The notes under the pieces: generated by a model
Databases searched by the model: none
Seen by the model: the letters and a program-made list of their open reading frames with translations, nothing else
What the model was told of the DNA's origin: nothing
Shown: positions 1 through 7,537 of the stretch, in pieces
Numbering within the stretch: the first letter of the stretch is position 1
Layout of the letters: the number at the start of each line of letters is the position of its first letter
From: Thermoplasmatota archaeon
GTDB lineage: Archaea > Thermoplasmatota > Thermoplasmata > Thermoplasmatales > Thermoplasmataceae
DNA length: 32,074 bases
Assembly (NCBI GenBank): GCA_023484805.1
Contig: JAMDAM010000018.1
Location: 1 to 32,074, forward strand
Direction of reading: 5' to 3'
Program-made: the position numbers and the translations under genes

Positions 1-48
1 GGGGCCAAATCTACCTGCTGCCCCAACCTTTAATGTTCTCTTGCTCAT
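1..48 (-). CDS. rpl37ae: Ribosomal protein L37Ae (partial, N-terminus only)
   Basis: The minus strand reads 16 codons from an ATG at 48-46 to the window edge: MSKRTLKVGAAGRFGP. This matches the start of archaeal/eukaryotic L37Ae (eL43), which begins with a basic KRT-KVG-GR-GPRYG segment and continues into a zinc-ribbon. The rest of the gene, including the zinc ligands, lies outside the window. The start is 5 nt after the Rrp42 stop (TGA at 56-54), so it is the next gene of the exosome operon; L37Ae after Rrp42 is a common archaeal gene order. Identification rests on 16 residues plus gene order. Confidence 0.85.
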   Translation of the reverse strand, partial: MSKRTLKVGAAGRFGP

Positions 49-53
49 TTAGA

Positions 54-836
54 TCACTTCAGGTATTTTTCCCTGATTATGCTACCCGTATCGCTGCTCA
101 TTTTTATAGCTTTTCTAATTTCATCAATCTCGAAATAACCAAGATCCCCTTTTTGCATGGCACGTATGTGCCCATCTTCCGTGGTGGTTATTGTAACTCT
201 TGTAGTGGACATCTGTTCCTCCTCCAGGTCAGGATCACATACCATAACATCATCCAGTTTCACTATGGTAACTGAAACTGGCGTATTGTTGATCGGTAGC
301 AGAGTATCCTTTCCTCCATACTTTGAACCTGGGACTACAGCAGTCTTGAGTGCAGCAACCGCTCCGTAGCTGCATGCATCGAAGAGATTTCCGTCGTAGT
401 CTAGCACATTGATATCAACAAACACAACCCAGACCTTTTTCCCCGGCTCTATAACAAGCTTCTCAAAATCCACCATCTTAGATTCTCTTATGCCTCTGTC
501 AACTACCCTTGCTACTTCTATGGACATCTCGTTTGGGGGGCCAGACTCAAAGGTCGGGAAAGCCATTGGCAAAAGTTCGACGTTTGTGGTGAAAACTCCC
601 AGATTTGGAGTGTCCGGGAACGGCTCGCCTGCATCTATCTTTACTCCAACAAGTATCTTTGTCTTTCCCAGTTCAACAAGTGCTGATCCATTGGCCCTTG
701 GCACATAATTTGTCTGAATCCTGAGTTCTCTGTACTCATCCGGCTTCCGGCCATCGCCTCTTCTTCCTTCCTTTATCTGTTTCGTTATGAAGCTCTTCTT
801 AATTTCAGAGAGAACTCCAAGTGCATCTTTAGGCAT
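54..836 (-). CDS. rrp42: Exosome complex component Rrp42
   Basis: This is the non-catalytic RNase PH-type subunit of the archaeal exosome; with Rrp41 it forms the hexameric ring for phosphorolytic 3'-5' RNA degradation and tailing. The N-terminal segment GRRGDGRKPDEYRELRIQTN and the following PH-domain strands (GSALVELGKTKILVGVK) are typical, and the length (~260 aa) fits the family. A GTG at 845 is possible, but I prefer the ATG at 836: it lies one base after the Rrp41 stop and has a GGTGA ribosome-binding site (847-843) 6 nt upstream, inside the end of rrp41. This tight arrangement suggests translational coupling and equal subunit production. Confidence 0.95.
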   Translation of the reverse strand: MPKDALGVLSEIKKSFITKQIKEGRRGDGRKPDEYRELRIQTNYVPRANGSALVELGKTKILVGVKIDAGEPFPDTPNLGVFTTNVELLPMAFPTFESGPPNEMSIEVARVVDRGIRESKMVDFEKLVIEPGKKVWVVFVDINVLDYDGNLFDACSYGAVAALKTAVVPGSKYGGKDTLLPINNTPVSVTIVKLDDVMVCDPDLEEEQMSTTRVTITTTEDGHIRAMQKGDLGYFEIDEIRKAIKMSSDTGSIIREKYLK

Positions 837-837
837 T

Positions 838-1578
838 TTACTCACCCTGTTCCTTTTGTTGAATCTCGTATTTTTTTGTAAGAGCTTCCCTCTGGATCTG
901 AGCGATTCTCTTGGTCGCCTTCATTATCATTGAAGTCGCCTGCTCAAACTCTTCCACCGACAGGTCACCATCCATCTGCATGAGGACTACCCTGTCACTT
1001 TTGGGGAGAATTCCCATTGGCAAATCAGCCTGTCCAAAATTATCCTCTTCCTTTGAAAGATCAAGGACGATCTTGTTTCCGACCTTTCCAGCAGTGCATC
1101 CCACAACCATATCTCTCATTGGTATTCCAGCAGCAGCTACAGCAACAGAAGCGGCCGTAAGTCCTGCTATTCTGGTGCCGGCATCTGCCTGCAACACTTC
1201 AATAAACACGTCTATCTGCGCCCTCGGAAACAGTTCTACCATTATTGCGGCCTCAAGTGCCTCCGAGACAACCTTCGAGATCTCCACAGACCTTCTGTCT
1301 GGTCCAGGTCGTTTTCTTTCGTCCACGGAAAATGCGGCCATGTTATATCTCGCCTTGACTATAGCCTTGTTGATATCCTGGTTGTGTTTAGGATAAGCTT
1401 CTCTTGGTCCATAAACTGCAACCATTATCTTATTCCCTCCCCACTCTATAAATGAAGATCCATCTGCCCGGTTCAGTACGTTTGTCTCTATCTTTATTGG
1501 TCTTAACTCATCCGGCCCTCTTCCGTCGAGCCTGATGTTATTTTCGTCTATTAACTTTATATCACTTGCTGTTCCCAT
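838..1578 (-). CDS. rrp41: Exosome complex exonuclease Rrp41 (catalytic RNase PH subunit)
   Basis: Catalytic phosphorolytic subunit of the archaeal exosome. The 246-residue protein has the N-terminal RNase PH signature ([18 protein letters not shown]), the RNA/phosphate-binding segment [17 protein letters not shown] and the C-terminal acidic active-site block [16 protein letters not shown], whose Asp is the expected metal/catalytic residue. Its start (ATG 1578) overlaps the end of rrp4 by 17 nt and has a GGTGA site at 1588-1584. It is the middle gene of the overlapping rrp4-rrp41-rrp42 set. No truncation is seen. Confidence 0.96.
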   Translation of the reverse strand: MGTASDIKLIDENNIRLDGRGPDELRPIKIETNVLNRADGSSFIEWGGNKIMVAVYGPREAYPKHNQDINKAIVKARYNMAAFSVDERKRPGPDRRSVEISKVVSEALEAAIMVELFPRAQIDVFIEVLQADAGTRIAGLTAASVAVAAAGIPMRDMVVGCTAGKVGNKIVLDLSKEEDNFGQADLPMGILPKSDRVVLMQMDGDLSVEEFEQATSMIMKATKRIAQIQREALTKKYEIQQKEQGE

Positions 1579-2251
1579 CTATTTCACCCTTCTTCGATTC
1601 CAGATACGCTTCCATTCTGTCTGTAAGGCCAACGGTATGCGCTTCGTTCTCAACCATCTTTATTGCGTCAATGGCAATCATAATGTTCTTCGGGATTCCG
1701 TCCAGCCATATCAGCCCATTCTGGCCCACTACTATGCGCGTGCCGGTTGCATCCTTTATCATATTTACCATCGATCCGCCTTTTCCAATTATTCTTGGTA
1801 CCTTTGGCGCAGGTATTGAGATTATGTGGCCACCCTCAAGCTTTCTCAATCCAGCATCTTTAAGTGTTACCCAACTCTCCCTCAGTTCATTTATGCTCAT
1901 TATTTTTCCGTATATATAGTCCCCAATTGCCAGATACCTCTTGATATCTCCGGCTGATGTTCTCCAGGGGGTGTCGTTCATGTGCAGCAGGGAATGATAT
2001 GGAGAATTAATATCAACAGTCCACATGGACGGGCCGATTTCCAGTATCTTTCCTATTATCTTATCATCTTTTCTTGGAAAATATGGGCCAGTGAAAGGAA
2101 CTATATCAATAAACTGATCATTTCGCTGCACTATACCAAAGTACTCCGAGCAGTATTTATCCTGTCCACACTTATAGGCGCCATTTCGAACCTTTTCATT
2201 GGTCCTTTCTATTTCGTCTCCCGGTATAACTATCTGTTTGGTTTCTGTCAT
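1562..2251 (-). CDS. rrp4: Exosome RNA-binding cap subunit Rrp4
   Basis: RNA-binding cap protein of the exosome, placing S1 and KH domains over the entry pore of the Rrp41/42 ring. The 229-residue protein shows an N-terminal beta domain, an S1 domain at about residues 63-130 ([20 protein letters not shown]) and a KH domain from about 147 with the GxxG loop in [13 protein letters not shown]. The ATG at 2251 has a perfect GGTGA site 4 nt upstream (2260-2256). It starts the three overlapping exosome genes. About 200 bp separate it from SBDS upstream, with a TATA-like sequence in between, so it may have its own promoter. Confidence 0.95.
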   Translation of the reverse strand: MTETKQIVIPGDEIERTNEKVRNGAYKCGQDKYCSEYFGIVQRNDQFIDIVPFTGPYFPRKDDKIIGKILEIGPSMWTVDINSPYHSLLHMNDTPWRTSAGDIKRYLAIGDYIYGKIMSINELRESWVTLKDAGLRKLEGGHIISIPAPKVPRIIGKGGSMVNMIKDATGTRIVVGQNGLIWLDGIPKNIMIAIDAIKMVENEAHTVGLTDRMEAYLESKKGEIDGNSK

Positions 2252-2405
2252 TGCTTCACCTTTATTTATCGCCTCAGACCACAGACTTACTCCATCACGT
2301 GCATGGCAATGAGGAAAACAGAATGACTCTGCTTCACTTAAAGCGCTCTACAAAGTGGTCCGGCAATATTTTTCAATTCTCTCTCTGTTCTAAAACATAG
2401 TTAAA

Positions 2406-2420
2406 CAATATATATTTCTT
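2406..2420 (-). promoter_or_regulatory. Putative internal promoter for the exosome genes
   Basis: Between SBDS and rrp4 the minus strand carries an A+T-rich TATA-like element (AAATATATATT, about 2417-2407). Transcription from it would begin near 2386 and give a leader of roughly 135 nt before the Rrp4 ATG. The 202-bp gap (2252-2453) holds no convincing gene or RNA fold. Confidence 0.4.
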
Positions 2421-2453
2421 GCTACGTATCATTTTTATCCGTTCTGGGAAAAT

Positions 2454-3149
2454 TCATTTTTTCACAATTCTGATATCTATATTTCCTTTGGCTTTTCTTG
2501 AAAGATTGCTCATAATTTCTCCCTGCATCCCTGCAGGCACTTCAATCACGCCCATCCATGATCCGTCATTCCCCCACTCCTCCTTTATTATATATCCGCT
2601 TCTGGCCAGGTCTCCATAAACCTTTCCGTATGCGTCTCCCGTGAGTTTCACCGCCAACTTTGCCTTTTCCATCCTAATGGGTATGATTGGCTTGAGGAGT
2701 TTAAGCACGCCGTTCAATTGATCCTCGGCAGATTTGAAAGGGTCAATGTGAACTTTCGCATCCTCCATTGCCTGGGCAATTCTCAAGGGCGGGTGGGGAG
2801 CATTTGTCTGTGGGTTTATCGACTCTCTTGATATCATCTCTATAATCTGCTTTGTCCTTTTCTGGAGCATTTCTTTTCGCTGCTCGGTCGTTAACTGAAT
2901 CTGTCCTTTTTTCACTATCTCCGATGCAATTTCCTTGATATCTGTTGTTCCGAAGACTTCGATGAGGGATTCATCTCCAACCTTATCTCCCTTTCTTGCA
3001 TCCTTAAAGACGGTGTCACTTGCAAGGTCGACATTAAGGTCAAAGTCACCTGATTTTATTCGATCAGTGGCGTTTGGATCTACCAGAATTTCAAATTTGT
3101 GCCCGTGGGATTCAAATCTGGCCACTATTGAGTCTTCAACCTTGACCAT
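2454..3149 (-). CDS. sdo1: Ribosome maturation protein SBDS homolog
   Basis: Archaeal SBDS/Sdo1, the factor that with EF-2-like GTPases helps release aIF6 from the large ribosomal subunit. The 231-residue length matches archaeal members. Domain I occupies about residues 1-90 (YLDVN-like start here as [20 protein letters not shown], then [20 protein letters not shown]). The helical middle domain contains [20 protein letters not shown] and [19 protein letters not shown], a strong family signature, and the ferredoxin-like domain III ends at IDIRIVKK. It lies between the GINS gene and the exosome operon, the conserved archaeal proteasome/exosome neighbourhood. Confidence 0.95.
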   Translation of the reverse strand: MVKVEDSIVARFESHGHKFEILVDPNATDRIKSGDFDLNVDLASDTVFKDARKGDKVGDESLIEVFGTTDIKEIASEIVKKGQIQLTTEQRKEMLQKRTKQIIEMISRESINPQTNAPHPPLRIAQAMEDAKVHIDPFKSAEDQLNGVLKLLKPIIPIRMEKAKLAVKLTGDAYGKVYGDLARSGYIIKEEWGNDGSWMGVIEVPAGMQGEIMSNLSRKAKGNIDIRIVKK

Positions 3150-3169
3150 ATACAGTGGATATTATGTAA

Positions 3170-3178
3170 ATATAAAAA
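3170..3178 (-). promoter_or_regulatory. TATA box of SBDS
   Basis: On the minus strand TTTTTATAT is centred about 25 nt before the SBDS ATG (3149), with no ribosome-binding site between them. This geometry predicts a leaderless transcript. Confidence 0.5.
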
Positions 3179-3251
3179 GTTCCTTAAGAATCTGATATAC
3201 AACTATCTCCTAACATCTCGGCACAAATTATCGTAAACGCAGCCCAAGGTT

Positions 3252-3899
3252 CTAGATATTTATCCTTACCGCTGATCCCCTTTTTATGAGAAGGTTGGCA
3301 AAACTCTCATTGAGATATATGATATCATTGGATCTCAGGTAATAATTTCTGTCTGGCTGGGCGATCGGTGGTTGATCTTCTGTTATCCTGACAGGAACCA
3401 TGTTCTGCGCTCTTGTCGCATCTTCCTTAATCTGGGATTTGCTTTCATGCTGGGGAACAATAACCTCATTTGCGGGTGCAGTTTCCGGAGCCATTTCTGT
3501 CTTTTTCTCCTCGGTTTTCTGCAGAATCCGGTTGAATTCATCCTGCATGCCAACGTGGAGCTTGGTTAGAAAATCCCTCTCCTCTGGAGTAAGTAGTTCA
3601 ATAAGATCAAGGCCTATGTCATAAATTGACAGAACAGCTATTTTCTCAAACCTCTTCTCAAAGAATGCCTTAAAGTCGCTCTCGATATTCTTAATCCTCT
3701 CATTGACCTTGATATAGTTCGTGATATCATTGGAGTGGAGGTATCCATCAGCTTCGAATCTCAACGAGGTAAGAACCTCAACAAGTCCCTTGTAAAAACC
3801 ATGATCCAGTTTCTTGATCTTCCTCGATTTTGTCTCAACCCTAAGCATAGATTTCAATTCCTCCGTGAATTTATCTACCTGTGCCTGGGTAAGGGACAT
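3252..3899 (-). CDS. gins51: GINS replication complex subunit (Gins51/Gins15 type)
   Basis: Subunit of the archaeal GINS complex, which joins MCM helicase and GAN/RecJ-like protein in the replicative CMG-type helicase. The 215-residue protein has an N-terminal alpha-helical A domain (about 1-115), a Glu/Pro/Ala-rich linker (about 118-165) and a C-terminal B domain of small beta strands (VPVRITEDQPPIAQP, then YYLRSNDIIYLNESFANLLI, ending in GSAVRINI). The A-then-B order defines the Gins51 class rather than Gins23. Thermoplasma is known to use Gins51 alone as a homotetramer. No RBS is seen; a TATA box lies 25 nt upstream, so this gene may be leaderless and head the SBDS-exosome set. Confidence 0.85.
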   Translation of the reverse strand: MSLTQAQVDKFTEELKSMLRVETKSRKIKKLDHGFYKGLVEVLTSLRFEADGYLHSNDITNYIKVNERIKNIESDFKAFFEKRFEKIAVLSIYDIGLDLIELLTPEERDFLTKLHVGMQDEFNRILQKTEEKKTEMAPETAPANEVIVPQHESKSQIKEDATRAQNMVPVRITEDQPPIAQPDRNYYLRSNDIIYLNESFANLLIKRGSAVRINI

Positions 3900-3917
3900 A
3901 CATGACCATAATAGGGA

Positions 3918-3928
3918 TTTATAAATAT
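3918..3928 (-). promoter_or_regulatory. TATA box of the GINS gene
   Basis: ATATTTATAAATCC on the minus strand is centred 24-25 nt upstream of the ATG at 3899 and is one of the best TATA boxes in the window. It predicts a leaderless mRNA. Confidence 0.55.
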
Positions 3929-3993
3929 GTTAGGTGAAAATCAAAAGGGCTTCTGCCTGAAACAATATGTTTCTTGCATCTAGCATAAATCCA

Positions 3994-4827
3994 TCAGGCC
4001 AGTTGGTCCGTACCATAAACCCTTGAAGGCAAATTGGTGAAGATGTTGTAAAAGATCTCTTCCCAGTTCTCATTTTCTGCCTTTATCATCATCGCCCTTT
4101 TCGGCACAGAATCTGCGGGAATCACCTTGTCCGGCTTACTGCGGTCGTCGACATAGTCTGTTTCAAGCATAAAGGATTTGCCGAATCTCAAAGCCTCGTG
4201 TACATTCCTTCTGCTTGCCAGTATGGAAGCTGTAACTCCAGAATTCCATGCAAGGTTCTCCGGCTTCTCGTGATGCTTGACAAGGCGGTGGCTGTCCATC
4301 CCAGCGCTGTATGCCATTTCTTCCAGCTGCCTGAGGGAATTCTTATCAAGATCTTCAGTGTGGAGCACCACTGCGCAGCTGACATCTTTTGCTGTTTCAA
4401 TTGCATATCTGATCATACTGTTGCAATCGTCAACAATGCGCTCAGGTACAGGGAAATGTGGCCTTCCAATTTCTCCAATTGCATTAGCCATCCCTTCCTG
4501 AATAAGCTTTGATGCAAGGTCTATCCCCCCCATCATTTCTTCAACAGGGTCCATGCCTGCCTTTTCAAAGTAGAAATAGTCAAGGGGGTAAGGTCCTATT
4601 GTTACGAGGGAAAAAATTGAAGATTCTCTCATAACTATATCTGCTAGCCTTATGGTTTCTGAAAATATTGAATTATAATATCCGCTAGGAGGCAATGAGT
4701 AATCTGGAAGATTCACGAGATTGAAAGCGGTTCCACCCGCGCTCTCAAATTTGTGGACAGCCTCCATCAGGAAGCCATCTTTCCTGAGATGCATGTGATC
4801 ATCAAATATGGCACTCAACGAAAACAC
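3994..4827 (-). CDS. TatD/COG1099-like metal-dependent TIM-barrel hydrolase
   Basis: Predicted metal-dependent hydrolase of the amidohydrolase/TatD superfamily; substrate unknown. Visible metal-binding features are the first-strand DDHMH motif, the Glu in NAIGEIGRPHF, a His in VVLHTED, a His in RLVKHHEK and the Asp in FMLETDYVDD. This order fits COG1099 proteins, which are common in euryarchaea. An ATG at 4923 would add a 32-residue N-terminal extension that does not look like the family, whose members start just before the DxHxH motif. The GTG at 4827 or TTG at 4818 is therefore preferred, but this is unsettled. The gene is divergent from psmA. Confidence 0.75.
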   Translation of the reverse strand: MFSLSAIFDDHMHLRKDGFLMEAVHKFESAGGTAFNLVNLPDYSLPPSGYYNSIFSETIRLADIVMRESSIFSLVTIGPYPLDYFYFEKAGMDPVEEMMGGIDLASKLIQEGMANAIGEIGRPHFPVPERIVDDCNSMIRYAIETAKDVSCAVVLHTEDLDKNSLRQLEEMAYSAGMDSHRLVKHHEKPENLAWNSGVTASILASRRNVHEALRFGKSFMLETDYVDDRSKPDKVIPADSVPKRAMMIKAENENWEEIFYNIFTNLPSRVYGTDQLA

Positions 4828-4940
4828 ATTGGGCGTATCCTTATGAAATTTGCCAATATGCAGGGCATGGCATTCAATTATGATGGACCGTTTGCACGGA
4901 GGAAATAAATAAAGGCACGCCATGCGAAAAATATGAAAAA

Positions 4941-4976
4941 GGTTTATTATTGGAATATCCTATGGGGATAAGGTGA
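4941..4976 (+). promoter_or_regulatory. psmA promoter and ribosome-binding site
   Basis: TTTATTAT (4943-4950) is a TATA-like box and GGTGA (4972-4976) a good ribosome-binding site 5 nt before the psmA ATG. The same box read on the other strand (AATAATAAAC) sits about 22 nt before the ATG at 4923, so it could also serve the longer form of the divergent hydrolase. Confidence 0.5.
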
Positions 4977-4981
4977 ATTAA

Positions 4982-5683
4982 ATGCAGCAGGGACAGATGG
5001 CATATGACAGAGCTATCACGGTGTTTTCGCCGGATGGTAGGCTGTTTCAGGTTGAATACGCAAGGGAAGCCGTTAGAAAAGGCTCCACCGCACTAGGCAT
5101 AAAATTTAGCAACGGGGTAGCACTGATCTCGGATAAGAAAATCAGGAGTAGGCTGGTTGAACAGAATTCTCTAGAAAAGATTCAGTTTATTGACGATTAT
5201 GTTGCCTCAGTAACATCTGGACTGGTCGCAGACGCAAGAGTGCTTATTGATTTTGCAAGAATGACTGCCCAGCAGGAAAAAGTAACTTATGGATCGCTGG
5301 TCAACATTGAAAACCTCGTTAAGAAAGTAGCTGATCAGATGCAGCAGTATACTCAATATGGCGGAGTGAGACCATACGGTGTCTCCATGATTTTTGCTGG
5401 AATGGATAACCTTGGCCCAAGACTCTTTGACTGTGACCCTGCTGGAACTATAAATGAGTACAAAGCAGTTGCCATAGGTTCCGGAAGAGACCAGGTTGCA
5501 AGCTATCTTGAAAAGGAATACAAGGAAGATATGAACGAGACACAGGCAGTTGCGCTTGCCATAAAGGCACTGAAACAGGCGCTTGAAGAGGAAGGCGGGC
5601 TGAAATCGCCTGAGATCGCCACAATTTCCGCTTCGAAGAAATTCAGGCTCTACACAAAGGAAGAGTCAGATAAGCTCCTTTGA
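4982..5683 (+). CDS. psmA: 20S proteasome subunit alpha
   Basis: Outer-ring, non-catalytic subunit of the cytoplasmic 20S proteasome, which gates substrate entry and docks the PAN or VAT ATPase. The 233-residue protein begins [20 protein letters not shown], followed by [20 protein letters not shown]. This is the alpha-subunit signature with the YDR gate motif, essentially the Thermoplasma form. Conserved later blocks are [20 protein letters not shown] and [15 protein letters not shown]. The length is normal. The gene is monocistronic by appearance: the next gene on this strand begins 176 nt downstream and has its own promoter. Confidence 0.98.
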   Translation: MQQGQMAYDRAITVFSPDGRLFQVEYAREAVRKGSTALGIKFSNGVALISDKKIRSRLVEQNSLEKIQFIDDYVASVTSGLVADARVLIDFARMTAQQEKVTYGSLVNIENLVKKVADQMQQYTQYGGVRPYGVSMIFAGMDNLGPRLFDCDPAGTINEYKAVAIGSGRDQVASYLEKEYKEDMNETQAVALAIKALKQALEEEGGLKSPEIATISASKKFRLYTKEESDKLL

Positions 5684-5859
5684 ACGCATAATTTTTCTGC
5701 AATTCCCGATAGATTACATGGGGGGGTTACCCCAAAGAAAATTTTTGTCCATGAGGTCTTCCACGAGCTAGTGAATTCCACATATAGGTAGTAGATAAGC
5801 TACTCCTGACTGACTGTTTGGTTCGAAAAATTCATTAATTATAAAGGATATCACCAAAG

Positions 5860-6348
5860 ATGGAACGAAACAATCTCATGGCCGTAGGTGCCTTCGTCGT
5901 AATTTCAATTTTACTGGTTGGGGGGCTTGAATTCTACAACATTAACGAAAAGCCTGCCGCCGATCCTATAACACTTTCCGGCGTAGTGGTCGACCAGTCA
6001 TGGCTTCACTACGATAAGGCTAATTCTACAGTATATGCAAACATGACGTCCATGGAGAGTTTCATAAATATTACCCTTACATTAAACGGTACTGTTGCCA
6101 ATGGTACGCTGATAGTGGTTCCACCCTCAATATATAATGCAACTGCAAATGTCACTTTTTCTGCATTCAATAACTATGCTCAGAACTTCACTTTCATAAA
6201 GGGAACCTTCAGCCAGACCCTTAGTTTTGCAATAAATACCTCCGTATACAATAACATGACGCTTAACAAAGCTTATGCGGCGAACATTGATGTAGAAAGT
6301 GGATCATTCGGAGCAAATGTGCTTAGCATTTTCATAGTGCGGTCCTGA
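5860..6348 (+). CDS. Membrane-anchored, sequon-rich extracytoplasmic protein
   Basis: No family recognised. The 162 residues begin with a short polar stretch and one hydrophobic helix (about residues 7-25, MAVGAFVVISILLVGGLEFY), a signal anchor or uncleaved signal peptide. The rest is soluble, rich in Thr, Val, Asn and Ser and probably beta-structured, and would face outside. It contains ten N-X-S/T sequons (NST, NMT, NIT, NGT twice, NAT, NVT, NFT, NTS, NMT), which points to a heavily N-glycosylated surface protein. Such proteins form the glycocalyx of wall-less Thermoplasmatales. An A+T-rich box (5835-5846) precedes the start, so the transcript may be leaderless. The function is inferred from composition only. 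Confidence 0.7.
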   Translation: MERNNLMAVGAFVVISILLVGGLEFYNINEKPAADPITLSGVVVDQSWLHYDKANSTVYANMTSMESFINITLTLNGTVANGTLIVVPPSIYNATANVTFSAFNNYAQNFTFIKGTFSQTLSFAINTSVYNNMTLNKAYAANIDVESGSFGANVLSIFIVRS

Positions 6349-6357
6349 TCCTTACCG

Positions 6358-6370
6358 TTAATAATAAATT
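6358..6370 (+). promoter_or_regulatory. TATA box of the RNase P RNA gene
   Basis: TTAATAATAAATT is centred about 26 nt before the predicted RNA 5' end (~6391), the usual archaeal spacing. Confidence 0.5.
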
Positions 6371-6390
6371 CCCGTGTTTAATCCTTTAAT

Positions 6391-6706
6391 GAACAAAAGC
6401 CCGAGGGCAACTTACGCTCGAAAGAGTGAGGAAAGTCCCCCCTCCTCGACAGGTTCCAATCAACTCAAGTTGATATCCCGAGAGGGATGGTAAAGAGAAA
6501 AGAAATTGACGGTTTCAGGAGCAGGATGACTCGCAAAGACGACGTTCCCTGAAGTGCCGATGGGAACTCTTCCTGGATGGAGCAAGTCTAAAGTGACCCT
6601 ATGAGACTGTTGTGAGGGTCGGGTAAGACGCATGCCCCGCTGGGGCAGAAGTCGAATGTTGCCAACCGTAAAAGCGGCCAACAGAAGGGGGCTTATTCCG
6701 GGCATT
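6391..6706 (+). ncRNA. rnpB: RNase P RNA
   Basis: Catalytic RNA of RNase P, which removes tRNA 5' leaders. Conserved blocks are in the right order: GAGGAAAGTCC (about 6428-6438, CR I), the internal GGTAAGACGC and CAGAAGTCGAAT segments, and ACAGAAGGGGGCTTAT (6681-6696, CR V). GCCCG at 6399-6403 pairs with CGGGC at 6699-6703 to close helix P1. The stretch 6425-6438 and the CR V block correspond to the P4 core. Length (~315 nt) fits archaeal type A RNAs. Ends are estimated from P1 and the upstream TATA box. It sits alone between two short plus-strand protein genes. Confidence 0.9.
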
Positions 6707-6828
6707 TGTTCTCAATCGATATTGTGTGTTTACTGTACAAATTACCTCAGGTAATAAAACAATGTCCGTAGTATTATTAGGAACCCGTTCCAAAATGTTT
6801 ATTAAGTGCTCTTATAATATATAGTATT

Positions 6829-7341
6829 ATGAACATTGACGCTGCGGGTGGAAAATCTTCTCTTTCAGGCAGGGATTTCAGAAAAGTCAGGGAAGACATA
6901 CTAATGAAGACTATTAGGATGAAGGAGAAGATTGGTAACAGGTATACCACGATGTCAAACGAGTCAAATCTTGATAACGTGAAAAGTATCCTGAGAAACC
7001 TTGCACAGCAGGAACTTGAGGACAAAGCCATGATAGAGAGACTAATAAGGACTGGTAAAACCGCATCAAATGCTCCGTTGGCGGAAGTCAGGGACTATGA
7101 GATGCTTGACCACCTCATATCCGATGATCTGGAACAGGTGAACGCCAATGATCTAAACGGGGTTCTGCTATCTGCCATAAAGACAACCAAGGATCTTCAT
7201 AACCTGCTTCAGCTTATGTCCAAGGAGTACAGCGAGCCTGAAATCAGTGGTGTTCTCAGTCTTCTTGCCCAGCACGAACTCAAGAACAAGGGAAAAATAG
7301 AAGAACTTTACGAAGAATTTGTAAACAAGAATTACTGGTAA
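6829..7341 (+). CDS. Ferritin-like/rubrerythrin-fold helical protein, degenerate metal site
   Basis: A wholly alpha-helical 170-residue protein that looks like a four-helix bundle of the ferritin-like kind (COG1633-like), by pattern only. Two segments 88 residues apart are similar: LRNLAQQELEDKAMIERL (55-72) and LSLLAQHELKNKGKIEEL (143-160), with 10 of 18 positions identical. They fit helices 2 and 4 of an internally duplicated bundle. In true rubrerythrins these helices carry ExxH iron ligands; here a Glu is kept but the His position is Lys in both halves, so iron binding is doubtful. A TATA-like TTTATTAAG (6798-6806) lies 26 nt upstream of the ATG, suggesting a leaderless mRNA. Function unknown. 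Confidence 0.65.
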   Translation: MNIDAAGGKSSLSGRDFRKVREDILMKTIRMKEKIGNRYTTMSNESNLDNVKSILRNLAQQELEDKAMIERLIRTGKTASNAPLAEVRDYEMLDHLISDDLEQVNANDLNGVLLSAIKTTKDLHNLLQLMSKEYSEPEISGVLSLLAQHELKNKGKIEELYEEFVNKNYW

Positions 7342-7537
7342 TGACCCAGACCTACAGAATGAGTGTTTTGAATATTCTCAAGAAAATAACTAAAAGATAG
7401 AAATTTTTGAGCATAAGGCGCCATTTCATTGATACATTGGCACAGGTAAAATGGAAAAGTATACTTATAAATGGATAATCTCCAAGCATGCACGCTTCGC
7501 TTGCTCCATCTGCAGATGAATTCCGGGGGTTTCCATA

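Noticed and set aside
2310-2370. A 12-codon minus-strand frame (ending PDHFVERFK) in the SBDS-rrp4 gap
   Set aside because: Too short, preceded closely by an in-frame TGA, and not recognisable as part of any known protein.
5700-5815. Short inverted repeats after psmA (GGGG-TTA-CCCC and AGTAG-ATAAG-CTACT)
   Set aside because: Arms of four or five bases are common by chance; a terminator role for psmA is possible but not supported beyond a nearby T run.
7342-7537. A tRNA or small RNA in the gap before the UbiB-like gene
   Set aside because: No cloverleaf or T-loop consensus could be found; only a TATA-like box near 7465.
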